Shown here: positions 9,139 to 17,613 of the stretch, piece after piece | How positions within the stretch are numbered: the stretch's first letter is position 1 | Layout of the letters: each line of letters begins with the position of its first letter | Source: Macromonas nakdongensis | GTDB taxonomy: Bacteria > Pseudomonadota > Gammaproteobacteria > Burkholderiales > Burkholderiaceae_C | Assembly (NCBI RefSeq): GCF_002837145.1 | Contig: NZ_NWMV01000028.1 | Span: 1 to 39,344 of the forward strand | Length of the DNA: 39,344 nt | Direction: 5' to 3' | Translations under genes and position numbers: made by a program | The notes under the pieces: generated by a model | Database searches by the model: none | The model's input: the letters and a program-made list of their open reading frames with translations, nothing else | What the model was told of the DNA's origin: nothing

Positions 9139-9145
9139 ACCGGCC

Positions 9146-9646
9146 ATGACCGAACACCCGACTTCCACAGTCTCCACGCCGCGCCGGCGGCTGGAAGACT
9201 GGCTCACCGTGGCCACGATGGCCGCGCTGGCGTTGATCACCTTCGCCAACGTGCTGGTGCGTTATTTCACCGACGCCTCCTTCGCCTGGACCGAGGAAAT
9301 CTCCATCTTCCTGATGATCGTGCTGGCCCTGGTGGGCGGCTCGGCGGCGGTGCTGCGCGAGAGCCACATCCGCATCGAATTTTTCGCCGACGGCGGCAGC
9401 GAGCGCCGGCAACGGGCGCTGGCCCAGTTCGGCGCGCTGATGGTGGCGCTGCTGTTCATCGCCATCGCGGTGTTGAGCGTGCCGGTGGTGTGGGACCACT
9501 ACCGCTACGAGGAAACCTCGCCCGGCATTGGGGTGCCGCAGTGGTGGTATTCCATCTGGCTGCCGGTGTTCAGCGCCCTGATCGCCGCGCGCGCCGTGCA
9601 GGTGCTGGTGCGCAAGGCCCGCCGCACGCCCGGGGGTGACGCATGA
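9146..9646 (+). CDS. TRAP transporter small permease subunit (DctQ family)
   Basis: 166 residues with four predicted membrane helices (about 20-40, 50-72, 92-112, 132-150). The family signature [19 protein letters not shown] is followed by a segment ([11 protein letters not shown]) typical of DctQ proteins. It forms the membrane complex with the large permease encoded next. The genes overlap by ATGA (9643-9646), implying translational coupling. The start at 9146 is chosen because it begins just before the first helix and follows the GATAAT box. Confidence 0.92.
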   Translation: MTEHPTSTVSTPRRRLEDWLTVATMAALALITFANVLVRYFTDASFAWTEEISIFLMIVLALVGGSAAVLRESHIRIEFFADGGSERRQRALAQFGALMVALLFIAIAVLSVPVVWDHYRYEETSPGIGVPQWWYSIWLPVFSALIAARAVQVLVRKARRTPGGDA

Positions 9647-10941
9647 TCGCCACCGTGTTGTTCGTGCTGTTCATCGGCACCATGCTGGCGGGGGTGCCGA
9701 TCGGCGCCGCGCTGGGCCTGGCCGGCACCGCCGCCATCGCCCTGGCCAACGCCGACACGCCCTGGTTCGGCCTGCTGGCCGTGCCGCAGAACTTCTACGC
9801 CGGCCTGGGCAAGTACCCGCTGCTGGCGATCCCAATGTTCGTGCTGGTGGGTTCGATTTTCGACCGCTCCGGCGTGGCGCTGCGCCTGGTGAACCTGGCC
9901 ATTGCCATCGTCGGCCGTGGGCCGGGCATGCTGCCGCTGGTGGCGATCGCCGTGGCCATGTTCCTGGGCGGCATTTCGGGCTCGGGACCAGCCACCGCCG
10001 CCGCGGTGGGCGGCGTGATGATCGCTGCCATGGCGCGCGCCGGCTACCCGGGGGCCTACTCGGCCGCGGTGGTGGGAGCGGCGGCGGCCACCGACATCCT
10101 GATCCCGCCCTCGGTGGCCTTCATCGTGTATTCGGTGATGGTGCCGGGCGCCTCGGTGCCGGCGCTGTTCGCCGCCGGCATGGTGCCCGGCATGCTGGCC
10201 GGCCTGGCACTGATCGTGCCCGCGGTGTGGCTGGCGCGGCGCCACCGCATGGGCGCGGAAGAAGCCCACCTGCCGCGACCGCCGTTCTGGCAAAGCCTGC
10301 GCGAGGCCAGTTGGGGCCTGGCCGCCCCGGTGCTGATTTTGGGCGGCATGCGCGCCGGCTGGTTCACCCCCACCGAAGCGGCCGTGGTGGCGGTGTTCTA
10401 CGGCCTGTTCGTGGGCATGGTCGTGCACCGCACCATCCGCCTGCGCGACCTGTTCGAGATTTTCCGCGAATCGGGCGAGCTGTCGGCGGTGATCCTGCTG
10501 GTGGTGTCGCTGGCGGGCATCTTCGCGTTTTCGCTCTCGACCCTGGGCGTGATCGACCCCATCACCAACGCCATCGTGGCCTCGGGCCTGAGCGAAACCA
10601 CGGTGCTGCTGCTGGTGCTGGGCCTGCTGGTCGTGGCCGGCATGTTCCTGGACGGCATTTCGATCTTCCTGATCTTCGTGCCGCTGCTGACGCCGCTGAT
10701 GAACCACTTCCAGTGGGACCCGGTGTGGTTCGGCGTGCTGCTGACGCTGAACGTGGCGATCGGCCAGTTCACCCCGCCGATGGCGGTGAACCTCATGGTG
10801 TCGAGCCGCATCGCCGGCGTGCCGATGGAAGCCACCACCCGCTGGGTGGGCTGGCTGCTGGTGGCCATGGGCCTGTGCATGCTGCTGGTTATGATTTGGC
10901 CGCCGCTGGCCCTGTGGCTGCCGCAGTACCTGGGCTACTGA
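9643..10941 (+). CDS. TRAP transporter large permease subunit (DctM family)
   Basis: 432 residues, very hydrophobic, with about 12 membrane helices, the normal size for DctM. Recognisable family segments are GGISGSGPATAAAVGG near residue 108, the following AAAATDILIPPSVAFIVYS, and GQFTPPMAVNLMV near the C-terminus. It is the ion-coupled transport channel for a substrate delivered by the periplasmic binding protein. It overlaps the small permease by four bases, and the binding-protein gene follows after 28 bp. The substrate is probably an organic acid (family knowledge); the exact one cannot be read from the sequence. Confidence 0.95.
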   Translation: MIATVLFVLFIGTMLAGVPIGAALGLAGTAAIALANADTPWFGLLAVPQNFYAGLGKYPLLAIPMFVLVGSIFDRSGVALRLVNLAIAIVGRGPGMLPLVAIAVAMFLGGISGSGPATAAAVGGVMIAAMARAGYPGAYSAAVVGAAAATDILIPPSVAFIVYSVMVPGASVPALFAAGMVPGMLAGLALIVPAVWLARRHRMGAEEAHLPRPPFWQSLREASWGLAAPVLILGGMRAGWFTPTEAAVVAVFYGLFVGMVVHRTIRLRDLFEIFRESGELSAVILLVVSLAGIFAFSLSTLGVIDPITNAIVASGLSETTVLLLVLGLLVVAGMFLDGISIFLIFVPLLTPLMNHFQWDPVWFGVLLTLNVAIGQFTPPMAVNLMVSSRIAGVPMEATTRWVGWLLVAMGLCMLLVMIWPPLALWLPQYLGY

Positions 10942-10969
10942 TTTTCCCCCCATTCTTCGGAGACAAGAC

Positions 10970-12001
10970 ATGCAAAAACGCACCCTGCTGGCCGCCGCGC
11001 TGGCCACCGCCGCCGCCCTGAGCGCCCCCGCCGCCCTGGCACAGACCGCCTACAAGAGCGAGTACCGCCTGTCCATCGTGCTGGGCACCGCCTTCCCCTG
11101 GGGCAAGGGCGCCGAGCTGTGGGCCAACAAGGTGCGCGAGCGCACCCAGGGCCGCATCAACATCAAGCTCTACCCCGGTGTGTCGCTGATCCAGGGCGAC
11201 CAGACGCGCGAATTCAGCGCCCTGCGCCAGGGCGTGATCGACCTGGCCGTGGGCTCGACCATCAACTGGTCGCCGCAGGTCAAACAACTCAACCTGTTCT
11301 CGCTGCCCTTCCTGATGCCCGACTACGCCGCCGCCGACGCCCTGACACAGGGCGAAGTCGGCAAGCGCCTGTTCCAGACCCTGGACAAGGCGGGCGTGGT
11401 GCCGCTGGCCTGGGGCGAGAACGGCTACCGCGAAATCTCCAACAGCAAAAAGCCGATCAAGAGCCCGGCCGACCTGAAAGGCATGAAGATCCGCGTGGTG
11501 GGCTCGCCCCTGTTCCTGGACACCTTCACCGCCCTGGGTGCCAACCCGACGCAGATGAGCTGGGCCGACGCCCAGCCCGCCATGGCCAGCGGCGCGGTGG
11601 ACGGCCAGGAGAACCCGCTGTCGGTCTACACCGCCGCCAAGCTGTACAACGTGGCGCAAAAGCACATCACGCTGTGGGGCTACATGAACGACCCGCTGGT
11701 GTTCGTGGTGAACAAGGACATCTGGGCCAGCTGGACCCCGGCCGACCGCGAGATCGTCAAGCAGGCGGCCATCGAGGCCGGCAAGGAGCAGATCGCGATC
11801 GCCCGCAAAGGCGTGGTGGAAGCCGGCAAGCCGCTGCTGAAAGAGATCGCCGGCCACGGCGTGACGGTGACCGAGCTGACCCCGTCCGAGCGCGCCGAGT
11901 TCGTCAAAGCCACCCGCCCGGTGGTGGACAAGTGGAAAGGCCAGATCGGCGCCGACCTGGTGACCCTGGCCGAAAAGACCATCGCCGCGCGCAAACCCTG
12001 A
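10970..12001 (+). CDS. TRAP transporter substrate-binding protein (DctP family)
   Basis: 343 residues with a clear Sec signal peptide (MQKRTLLAAALATAAALSAP, cleavage near ALAQ). The mature protein shows DctP features: LKGMKIRVV carrying the conserved arginine that usually binds the ligand carboxylate, ALGANPTQMSWADAQPAM, and GAVDGQENP. It captures substrate in the periplasm for the permease encoded just upstream. A Shine-Dalgarno GGAGA precedes the ATG. A strong hairpin terminator ends the operon. A C4-dicarboxylate or other carboxylate ligand is inferred from the family only. Confidence 0.95.
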   Translation: MQKRTLLAAALATAAALSAPAALAQTAYKSEYRLSIVLGTAFPWGKGAELWANKVRERTQGRINIKLYPGVSLIQGDQTREFSALRQGVIDLAVGSTINWSPQVKQLNLFSLPFLMPDYAAADALTQGEVGKRLFQTLDKAGVVPLAWGENGYREISNSKKPIKSPADLKGMKIRVVGSPLFLDTFTALGANPTQMSWADAQPAMASGAVDGQENPLSVYTAAKLYNVAQKHITLWGYMNDPLVFVVNKDIWASWTPADREIVKQAAIEAGKEQIAIARKGVVEAGKPLLKEIAGHGVTVTELTPSERAEFVKATRPVVDKWKGQIGADLVTLAEKTIAARKP

Positions 12002-12036
12002 GCCGACCCCAGGCGCCCTGGACGCCGCCTTCACAC

Positions 12037-12060
12037 AGGCCTGCAGCTGCAGGCCTTTTG
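12037..12060 (+). terminator. Intrinsic terminator of TRAP operon
   Basis: A perfect 20-bp palindrome (AGGCCTGCAGCTGCAGGCCT, 12037-12056) can fold into an 8-bp stem with a 4-nt loop and is followed by TTTTG. It begins 35 bp after the dctP stop codon. Confidence 0.82.
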
Positions 12061-12118
12061 TATGGCCCAGAGGGGTCGGGCAATGCCGCACCGCAAGCAC
12101 CTCAGACAGCGGCTCTGC

Positions 12119-13300
12119 TCAAGCGGTCAAGACCTCCACCTCGATGCGATCACGCCCTTGCTGCTTGGCGGTGTACAGGGCGGCGTCGCCGCGCCCGATG
12201 ACGGCGTCCAGCGTGTCGCGCCCACCGCGGAAGGTGGCCACCCCGATGCTGGCGGTGACGCGCGGTTCGGCGGTGCCCTCACGCAAGCGCTGCCGGATGC
12301 GCTCGGCCACCTGCAGCGCCTGGGTCGGGCCGGTGTCGGGCAGGACCACCAGAAACTCCTCCCCGCCGTAGCGGCCCAGGGCGGCCGGGCGGCGCAGCAC
12401 CGCCTCGACGCGGTGCACGAATTCGACCAGCACCCGGTCCCCGCCCTGGTGGCCGTAACGGTCGTTGATGTCCTTGAAATGGTCCAGGTCCAGCAGCAGG
12501 ACCGAAAAGCTCGCGCCGGTGCGGGCGCAGCGCGCCATTTCGTCGGCCGCGTGGTCGAAGGCGGCGCGCCGGGTCAGGGCGCCGGTCAGGGTGTCGTGCT
12601 TGAGCAGGCGCTCCAGTTCGCCGCGCAGTCTTTCGGTGGCCAGCAGAATGGCCGAAATGCTGAGCAACAGGATGCCGAAGCTGTAGCTGGCCAGGTACAC
12701 CGCCTGCATCGGGCTGTAACTGTAGATGCCCAGCGGCGGCGGCTCGAGCAGCGCGGTCACGGCCCGCAGCCCCATGACGCCGCACAGCACCACCAGCGTG
12801 AACAGGGTGAAGTGGGCGGCAAAGCTGCGCTGGCGGTGTTGCCAGAGCACGTGCAGTTGCGCGCCGAACATGAGCCCGACAAAACCACTGAGGAACGCCA
12901 GGCGGTGGACGTAATACGCCGCTTCGCCGCTGGTCGCGAGGATGAAGACCAGCGCGCCCAGGGCCACGGCCGCCAGCAGCCGGTGGTTGACCGGCCGCTG
13001 AAAATGCCGGTAGGTGCCACGCAGCTGCAGCACGGCGATCAGCACCACCAACAAGTTGGGCAAGGCCATGGACAGCAGGTGGTGCCAATGCCCTTGCGTG
13101 GTGTAGAGGGCCGCCGCGAAGATGGACAGGATGGGAAAAGTGGCCCAATCGTCCAGGCCCTGGATGGAGGGCGGGTAGCTTTTGCGGAGGAAAAATAGCA
13201 CCAGGGCCATGAGCGCGCCCATCAGGCTGGCAATGGCCACAAAAGTCTGCAGGCTGGTGACGGGCAAAGGCAACTCCGGGGAACTGGGGGACGCTGGCAT
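12119..13300 (-). CDS. Multi-pass membrane diguanylate cyclase (GGEEF)
   Basis: 393 residues. The N-terminal 210 or so residues contain six or seven hydrophobic helices with no recognised sensor signature, followed by a GGDEF-family domain. The active site is GGEEF at 312-316, preceded by LDLDHFKDINDRYGHQGGD. The four residues at the I-site position are RRPA rather than RxxD, so allosteric product inhibition is probably absent, unlike the cyclase at 2716. The start at 13300 (MPASPSSPELPL) puts the first helix near the N-terminus; the same frame continues open upstream into gltL, but that is shadow coding. It lies 44 bp downstream of gltL and could be read from the glt operon or from a TATATT -10-like box about 12 nt before its ATG. 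Confidence 0.88.
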   Translation of the reverse strand: MPASPSSPELPLPVTSLQTFVAIASLMGALMALVLFFLRKSYPPSIQGLDDWATFPILSIFAAALYTTQGHWHHLLSMALPNLLVVLIAVLQLRGTYRHFQRPVNHRLLAAVALGALVFILATSGEAAYYVHRLAFLSGFVGLMFGAQLHVLWQHRQRSFAAHFTLFTLVVLCGVMGLRAVTALLEPPPLGIYSYSPMQAVYLASYSFGILLLSISAILLATERLRGELERLLKHDTLTGALTRRAAFDHAADEMARCARTGASFSVLLLDLDHFKDINDRYGHQGGDRVLVEFVHRVEAVLRRPAALGRYGGEEFLVVLPDTGPTQALQVAERIRQRLREGTAEPRVTASIGVATFRGGRDTLDAVIGRGDAALYTAKQQGRDRIEVEVLTA

Positions 13301-13344
13301 GACCAGCCCCCCAATATACGGGATGCGCCCGGGACCGGCCGCCC

Positions 13345-14082
<738 letters not shown>

Positions 14083-14106
14083 CGTTGTTTCTCCGGTGGT
14101 CCGCGC

Positions 14107-14775
14107 TCAGCGGATGATGGCGATTTTCTGGTGCAGGCGCTTGACGGTCCACGACAGCGCGAAGCAGATCACGAAATACAGCACGGCCGCCATCAGGTAA
14201 GCCTCGATCGGGCGGCCAAAGTTCTTGCCCGCCACTTCAAAGCCTTTGAGCATGTCGTAGGCGCCGATGGCGTAGACCAGCGAGGTGTCCTGGAACAGGA
14301 TGATGGTCTGCGTCAGCAGCACCGGCAGCATGTTGCGCAAGGCCTGCGGCAGCACCACCAGCCGCATGTTCTGGCCGTAGCTCATGCCCAGGGCCTGCCC
14401 CGCGAACACCTGGCCGCGCGGCACCGACTGGATGCCGGCGCGCACGATTTCGCTGAAGTACGCGGCCTCAAAGGCGATGAAGGTGATCACCGCCGACAGC
14501 TCGGCGCCGATGGGCCGCCCGATCAGGAAGGGCACCAGCAGGAAGAACCACAGGATCACCATCACCAGCGGGATGCTGCGCATGCCGTTGACGTAGACGG
14601 TGGCCGGCAGGTCGAGCCAGCGTTTGCCGGACAGGCGCATCAGCGCCAGCACCGTGCCGAAGGCCATGCCGCCCAGCGTCGCCACCACGGTGAGCATGAG
14701 GCTGAAACCCAGCCCCTTGAGCACGAAGTTGCTGATGACGTCCCAGTTGTAGAAGGACCAGTCGAGGTTGCCCAT
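14107..14775 (-). CDS. gltK: Glutamate/aspartate ABC importer, permease subunit
   Basis: 222 residues from MGNLDWSFYNWDVI. A BinaryBP/HisM-type permease with about five helices and the EAA loop (EIVRAGIQSVPRGQVFAGQA). MRSIPLVMVILWFFLLVPFLIG is a typical GltK segment. The start codon lies 2 bp after the gltJ stop. It pairs with GltJ to make the membrane channel. Confidence 0.93.
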   Translation of the reverse strand: MGNLDWSFYNWDVISNFVLKGLGFSLMLTVVATLGGMAFGTVLALMRLSGKRWLDLPATVYVNGMRSIPLVMVILWFFLLVPFLIGRPIGAELSAVITFIAFEAAYFSEIVRAGIQSVPRGQVFAGQALGMSYGQNMRLVVLPQALRNMLPVLLTQTIILFQDTSLVYAIGAYDMLKGFEVAGKNFGRPIEAYLMAAVLYFVICFALSWTVKRLHQKIAIIR

Positions 14776-14777
14776 GT

Positions 14778-15533
14778 TCAATGCCCTCCGCTGCCGCCCG
14801 CGGCGATGAGGCCGGGCACCCGGCTGCGCTGCTCGATGAAGCCCATGAGCCGGTTGATGGCGAAGGCCGAGACGATGTAGAGCGAGGTCACGGCCAGGTA
14901 GACCTCGATGCCGCGCGAGGTTTCCTCCTGCGCCTGCATGGCGAACATGGTGAGTTCGGCCACCGACACGGCGAACGCCACCGAGGAGTTCTTGAAGATG
15001 TTCATGGCCTCGCTGGTCAGCGGCGGGACGATGATGCGAAACGCCATGGGCAGCAGCACGTGGCGGTAGGTCTGCGCGGTGGTCAGCCCCAGCGCCATGC
15101 CGGCGTAGCGCTGGCCGCGTGGCAGGGCCTGGATGCCGGAGCGCACCTGCTCGGCGATGCGGGCCGAGGTGAACAGGCCCAGCGCCAGCACCACCAGCAC
15201 GAAACCGGGCACCGCCTTGAGCGCCGGGACGATGACCGGCACGACGTGGTACCACAGGAACAGCTGCACCAGCAGCGGGATGTTGCGGAACAGCTCCACC
15301 CAAGCGTTGCCCAGGCCCACCACCAACGGGCGGTTGGGCAGGGTGCGCAAAGTGCCCACCACCGCGCCCACCACCAGGGCCAGCAGCAGCGCCAGCAGCG
15401 ACACCGACACCGTCCAGCCCCAGGCCGAGAGCAGCCAGTCCAGGTAGGTGATGTCACCGCCCTGGCCGAAGCAGCTGCTGCCGACTTCGCGCGTGATGGT
15501 GTCTTCGCAGAAGACTTGCCAATCCCAACTCAT
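14778..15533 (-). CDS. gltJ: Glutamate/aspartate ABC importer, permease subunit
   Basis: 251 residues. The N-terminal sequence MSWDWQVFCEDTITREVG is followed by helices and a permease core. LFRNIPLLVQLFLWYHVVP is the family hallmark, and the EAA loop reads RIAEQVRSGIQALPRGQRYAG. It is preceded by a hairpin with a T run (15562-15598) that separates it from gltI, and a Shine-Dalgarno-like AAGGAG lies just before the ATG. Confidence 0.94.
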   Translation of the reverse strand: MSWDWQVFCEDTITREVGSSCFGQGGDITYLDWLLSAWGWTVSVSLLALLLALVVGAVVGTLRTLPNRPLVVGLGNAWVELFRNIPLLVQLFLWYHVVPVIVPALKAVPGFVLVVLALGLFTSARIAEQVRSGIQALPRGQRYAGMALGLTTAQTYRHVLLPMAFRIIVPPLTSEAMNIFKNSSVAFAVSVAELTMFAMQAQEETSRGIEVYLAVTSLYIVSAFAINRLMGFIEQRSRVPGLIAAGGSGGH

Positions 15534-15561
15534 GGGGGACTCCTTTCAGATGCGTCGAAAC

Positions 15562-15598
15562 AAAAACACCCCCTGCGCCCGCAGACGCCCGGGGGTGT
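15562..15598 (-). terminator. Intercistronic terminator/attenuator between gltI and gltJ
   Basis: On the minus strand ACACCCCC pairs with GGGGGTGT (17-nt inner region) and is followed by TTTTTG. It sits 17 bp after the gltI stop inside an otherwise contiguous operon, which suggests partial termination or 3' protection of the gltI message, giving more binding protein than permease. Confidence 0.7.
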
Positions 15599-15615
15599 GG
15601 ATCCAGCGAGCGCGC

Positions 15616-16515
15616 TTATTTTTTGGCGTAGTCTTCCATGGGCTTGTTGTTCGGGTTGGCCCAGGCGGCCTTGGTGGCCTCCGACAGGGGCAGGCCGATC
15701 TTCACGTTGGCCGGCGGAATCGGCTGCATGAACCACTTGTCGTACAGCTTGGCCAGGGAGCCGTCCTTGATCTGGCGTTTGACGCTGTCGTCCACGGCCT
15801 TCTGGAAGGCCGGGTCGTCCTTGCGCAGCATGCAGGCGATGGGCTCGACGCTGAGCACCTCGCCGACGATCTTGTAGTCGGCCGGGGCCTTGGACTTGGA
15901 GATGTTGGCGGCCAGGATGGAGCCGTCCATGACGAAGGCGTCGGCACGGCCGGATTCGAGCAGCAGGAAGCTGTCGGCGTGGTCCTTGCCATAGATTTCC
16001 TTGAAGTCCACGCCGTTGGCGCGCTCGTGCTTGCGCAGCGTCTGCACCGAGGTGGTGCCGGTGGTGGTGGCCACAGTCTTGCCGACCAGGTCCTTCACGG
16101 ACTGGATGCCGCTGTTGGCCTTGACGGCAACGCGCACCTCTTCCACGTAGGTGGTGACGGCGAAGGCCACGTCTTTCTGGCGGGTGGCGTTGTTGGTGGT
16201 GGAGCCGCACTCCAGGTCCACGGTGCCGTTCTGCACCAGGGGGATGCGGTTCTGCGAGGTGACGGGCTGGTACTTGGTCTCCAGCTTGCTCAGGCCGAGC
16301 AGCTTCTGCACGTCGGCCAGCACACGCTCGCCCATTTCGGTGTGGAAACCGACGAACTTGCCGCCACCCAGAGTGAAGCTCAGCCCGGACGATTCGCGCA
16401 CCCCCAGGGTGACGCTGCCGGAAGACTTGATCTTGGACAGGGTGTCGGAAGCTTGCGCGAAGGCGCCGGTGGTGGCCAGGCCCAGCAGCGCGCAGGCCAG
16501 CAGGTGTTTGTTCAT
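15616..16515 (-). CDS. gltI: Glutamate/aspartate-binding periplasmic protein
   Basis: 299 residues (E. coli GltI has 302). The signal peptide is MNKHLLACALLGLATTGAFA. The mature part begins QASDTLSKIKSSGSVTLGVR, with ESSGLSFTLGGGKFVGFHTE, ECGSTTNNATRQKDVAFA and KTVATTTGTTSVQTLR, which are typical GltI segments lining the acidic amino acid site. It delivers ligand to GltJK-L. The start at 16515 is supported by AAAGGAC eight bases upstream; an in-frame ATG 38 codons earlier would destroy the signal peptide. A possible sigma54 promoter and a TAGAAT box lie upstream. Confidence 0.94.
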   Translation of the reverse strand: MNKHLLACALLGLATTGAFAQASDTLSKIKSSGSVTLGVRESSGLSFTLGGGKFVGFHTEMGERVLADVQKLLGLSKLETKYQPVTSQNRIPLVQNGTVDLECGSTTNNATRQKDVAFAVTTYVEEVRVAVKANSGIQSVKDLVGKTVATTTGTTSVQTLRKHERANGVDFKEIYGKDHADSFLLLESGRADAFVMDGSILAANISKSKAPADYKIVGEVLSVEPIACMLRKDDPAFQKAVDDSVKRQIKDGSLAKLYDKWFMQPIPPANVKIGLPLSEATKAAWANPNNKPMEDYAKK

Positions 16516-16553
16516 GCGTTCGTCCTTTCGGTTCGAGAAAACAACATCGGGCC

Positions 16554-16609
16554 ATTCTAGGCGGCACGAACGCCCGGCCGATGCGGGAAAGCACGCAGAA
16601 ATCGGGCCA
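16554..16609 (-). promoter_or_regulatory. gltI promoter region: sigma54-like site and sigma70 -10
   Basis: On the minus strand TGGCCC-N5-CTGC (16595-16609) has the GG-N10-GC spacing of a sigma54 promoter with two mismatches to TGGCAC-N5-TTGC, predicting a start near 16584. Closer to the gene is TAGAAT (16554-16559), a sigma70 -10 candidate with a poor -35. I cannot tell which is used. Confidence 0.35.
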
Positions 16610-16689
16610 GCTTGGACCGATTCGGACACATGAAGACAAATTGCGCGGGCATCAGCCCCGCTGATGTTGGCCCGGCCCAGGCCCGCGCG

Positions 16690-17613
16690 TCACGCCCCGC
16701 CGCGCACGGCCAGGGCCACATCGGCCCAGAACTTCTGCGCCGCCAGCTTGCCTTTGTTGCCGGCGGCACGGTAGAGGCGGATGTCGAGCTGGCCACACCA
16801 GGCCTCGCCCGGGGGCGCGGCGCTGACCAGCCGACCGTCGCCCAGGGCCTGCTGCACCGAACTGGTGGGCAGGAAGGCCACGCCGTGGCCTTCGATGGCC
16901 ATGGCCTTCAAGCTTTCGGACATGTCGGTTTCGTACACACGGTCCAGGTGCACCGCACCGCCCGGCTGGCGCAGCACCCAGTCCACCACCCGCCCCAGGT
17001 AGGCCCCGGGGGCGTAGGCCAGGAAGGGCACCGGCGCGGCCGCGGTGCCCGGCAAACGGTGCAACGGCTCGCCCCGGGCGTTGGGCTTGACGTAAGGCAC
17101 CAGCACCTCGCGCCCCAAGGGCAGCATTTCGTAGCGGTCGGTGTCGAGCTGGATGGGTTGCGAGGGGTGGTGGTAGGCCAGCAGCAGGTCGCAACTGCCT
17201 TCGGTCAGGCGCAGCACCGCGTCGTGCACGTTCAGGGCGATGAGGCGGCTTTTGACCGGCCCCACGCTGGCGCGCAAGCCCGACAGCCAGGCCGGGAAAA
17301 AGGTGAAGGCCAGGGTGTGCGGCACGGCGAATTCGATGGTGTCCTTCGCCACCGCGGTGTGCTGGCGCAGCATGCCCCGGGTGGCCTGCAGGGCCTGCAA
17401 CATTTCCAGCGCCTGGGCGTAGAGCGTCTGGCCGGCCGGCGTCAGGCGCGTGGGGTAAGAGGAACGGTCCACCAAGTCGGTGCCGGCCCAGGCCTCCAGC
17501 GACTGGATGCGGCGCGAGAAGGCCGGTTGCGTCACGTGGCGCAACTGGGCCGAACGGCTGAAGCTGCGGGTTTCGGCCAGGCTGACGAAGTCTTCAAGCC
17601 ATTTGGTGTCCAT
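16690..17613 (-). CDS. LysR-family transcriptional regulator
   Basis: 307 residues. The N-terminal winged helix-turn-helix reads MDTKWLEDFVSLAETRSFSR, then SAQLRHVTQPAFSRRIQSLE, the classical LysR pattern. The C-terminal part (about 90-300) is the periplasmic-binding-protein-like effector domain. It lies upstream of gltIJKL on the same strand with 174 bp between, so it may control that operon, although most LysR targets are divergent; the effector is unknown. Its ATG at 17613 lies within the last 20 bp of the Atm1-type ABC gene. Confidence 0.92.
   Translation of the reverse strand: MDTKWLEDFVSLAETRSFSRSAQLRHVTQPAFSRRIQSLEAWAGTDLVDRSSYPTRLTPAGQTLYAQALEMLQALQATRGMLRQHTAVAKDTIEFAVPHTLAFTFFPAWLSGLRASVGPVKSRLIALNVHDAVLRLTEGSCDLLLAYHHPSQPIQLDTDRYEMLPLGREVLVPYVKPNARGEPLHRLPGTAAAPVPFLAYAPGAYLGRVVDWVLRQPGGAVHLDRVYETDMSESLKAMAIEGHGVAFLPTSSVQQALGDGRLVSAAPPGEAWCGQLDIRLYRAAGNKGKLAAQKFWADVALAVRGGA

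Noticed and set aside
16650-16666. CATCAGC-CCC-GCTGATG dyad after lysR considered as a terminator.
   Set aside because: The stem is short and no T run follows on the minus strand; it could equally be a regulator site, so it was not listed as a feature.
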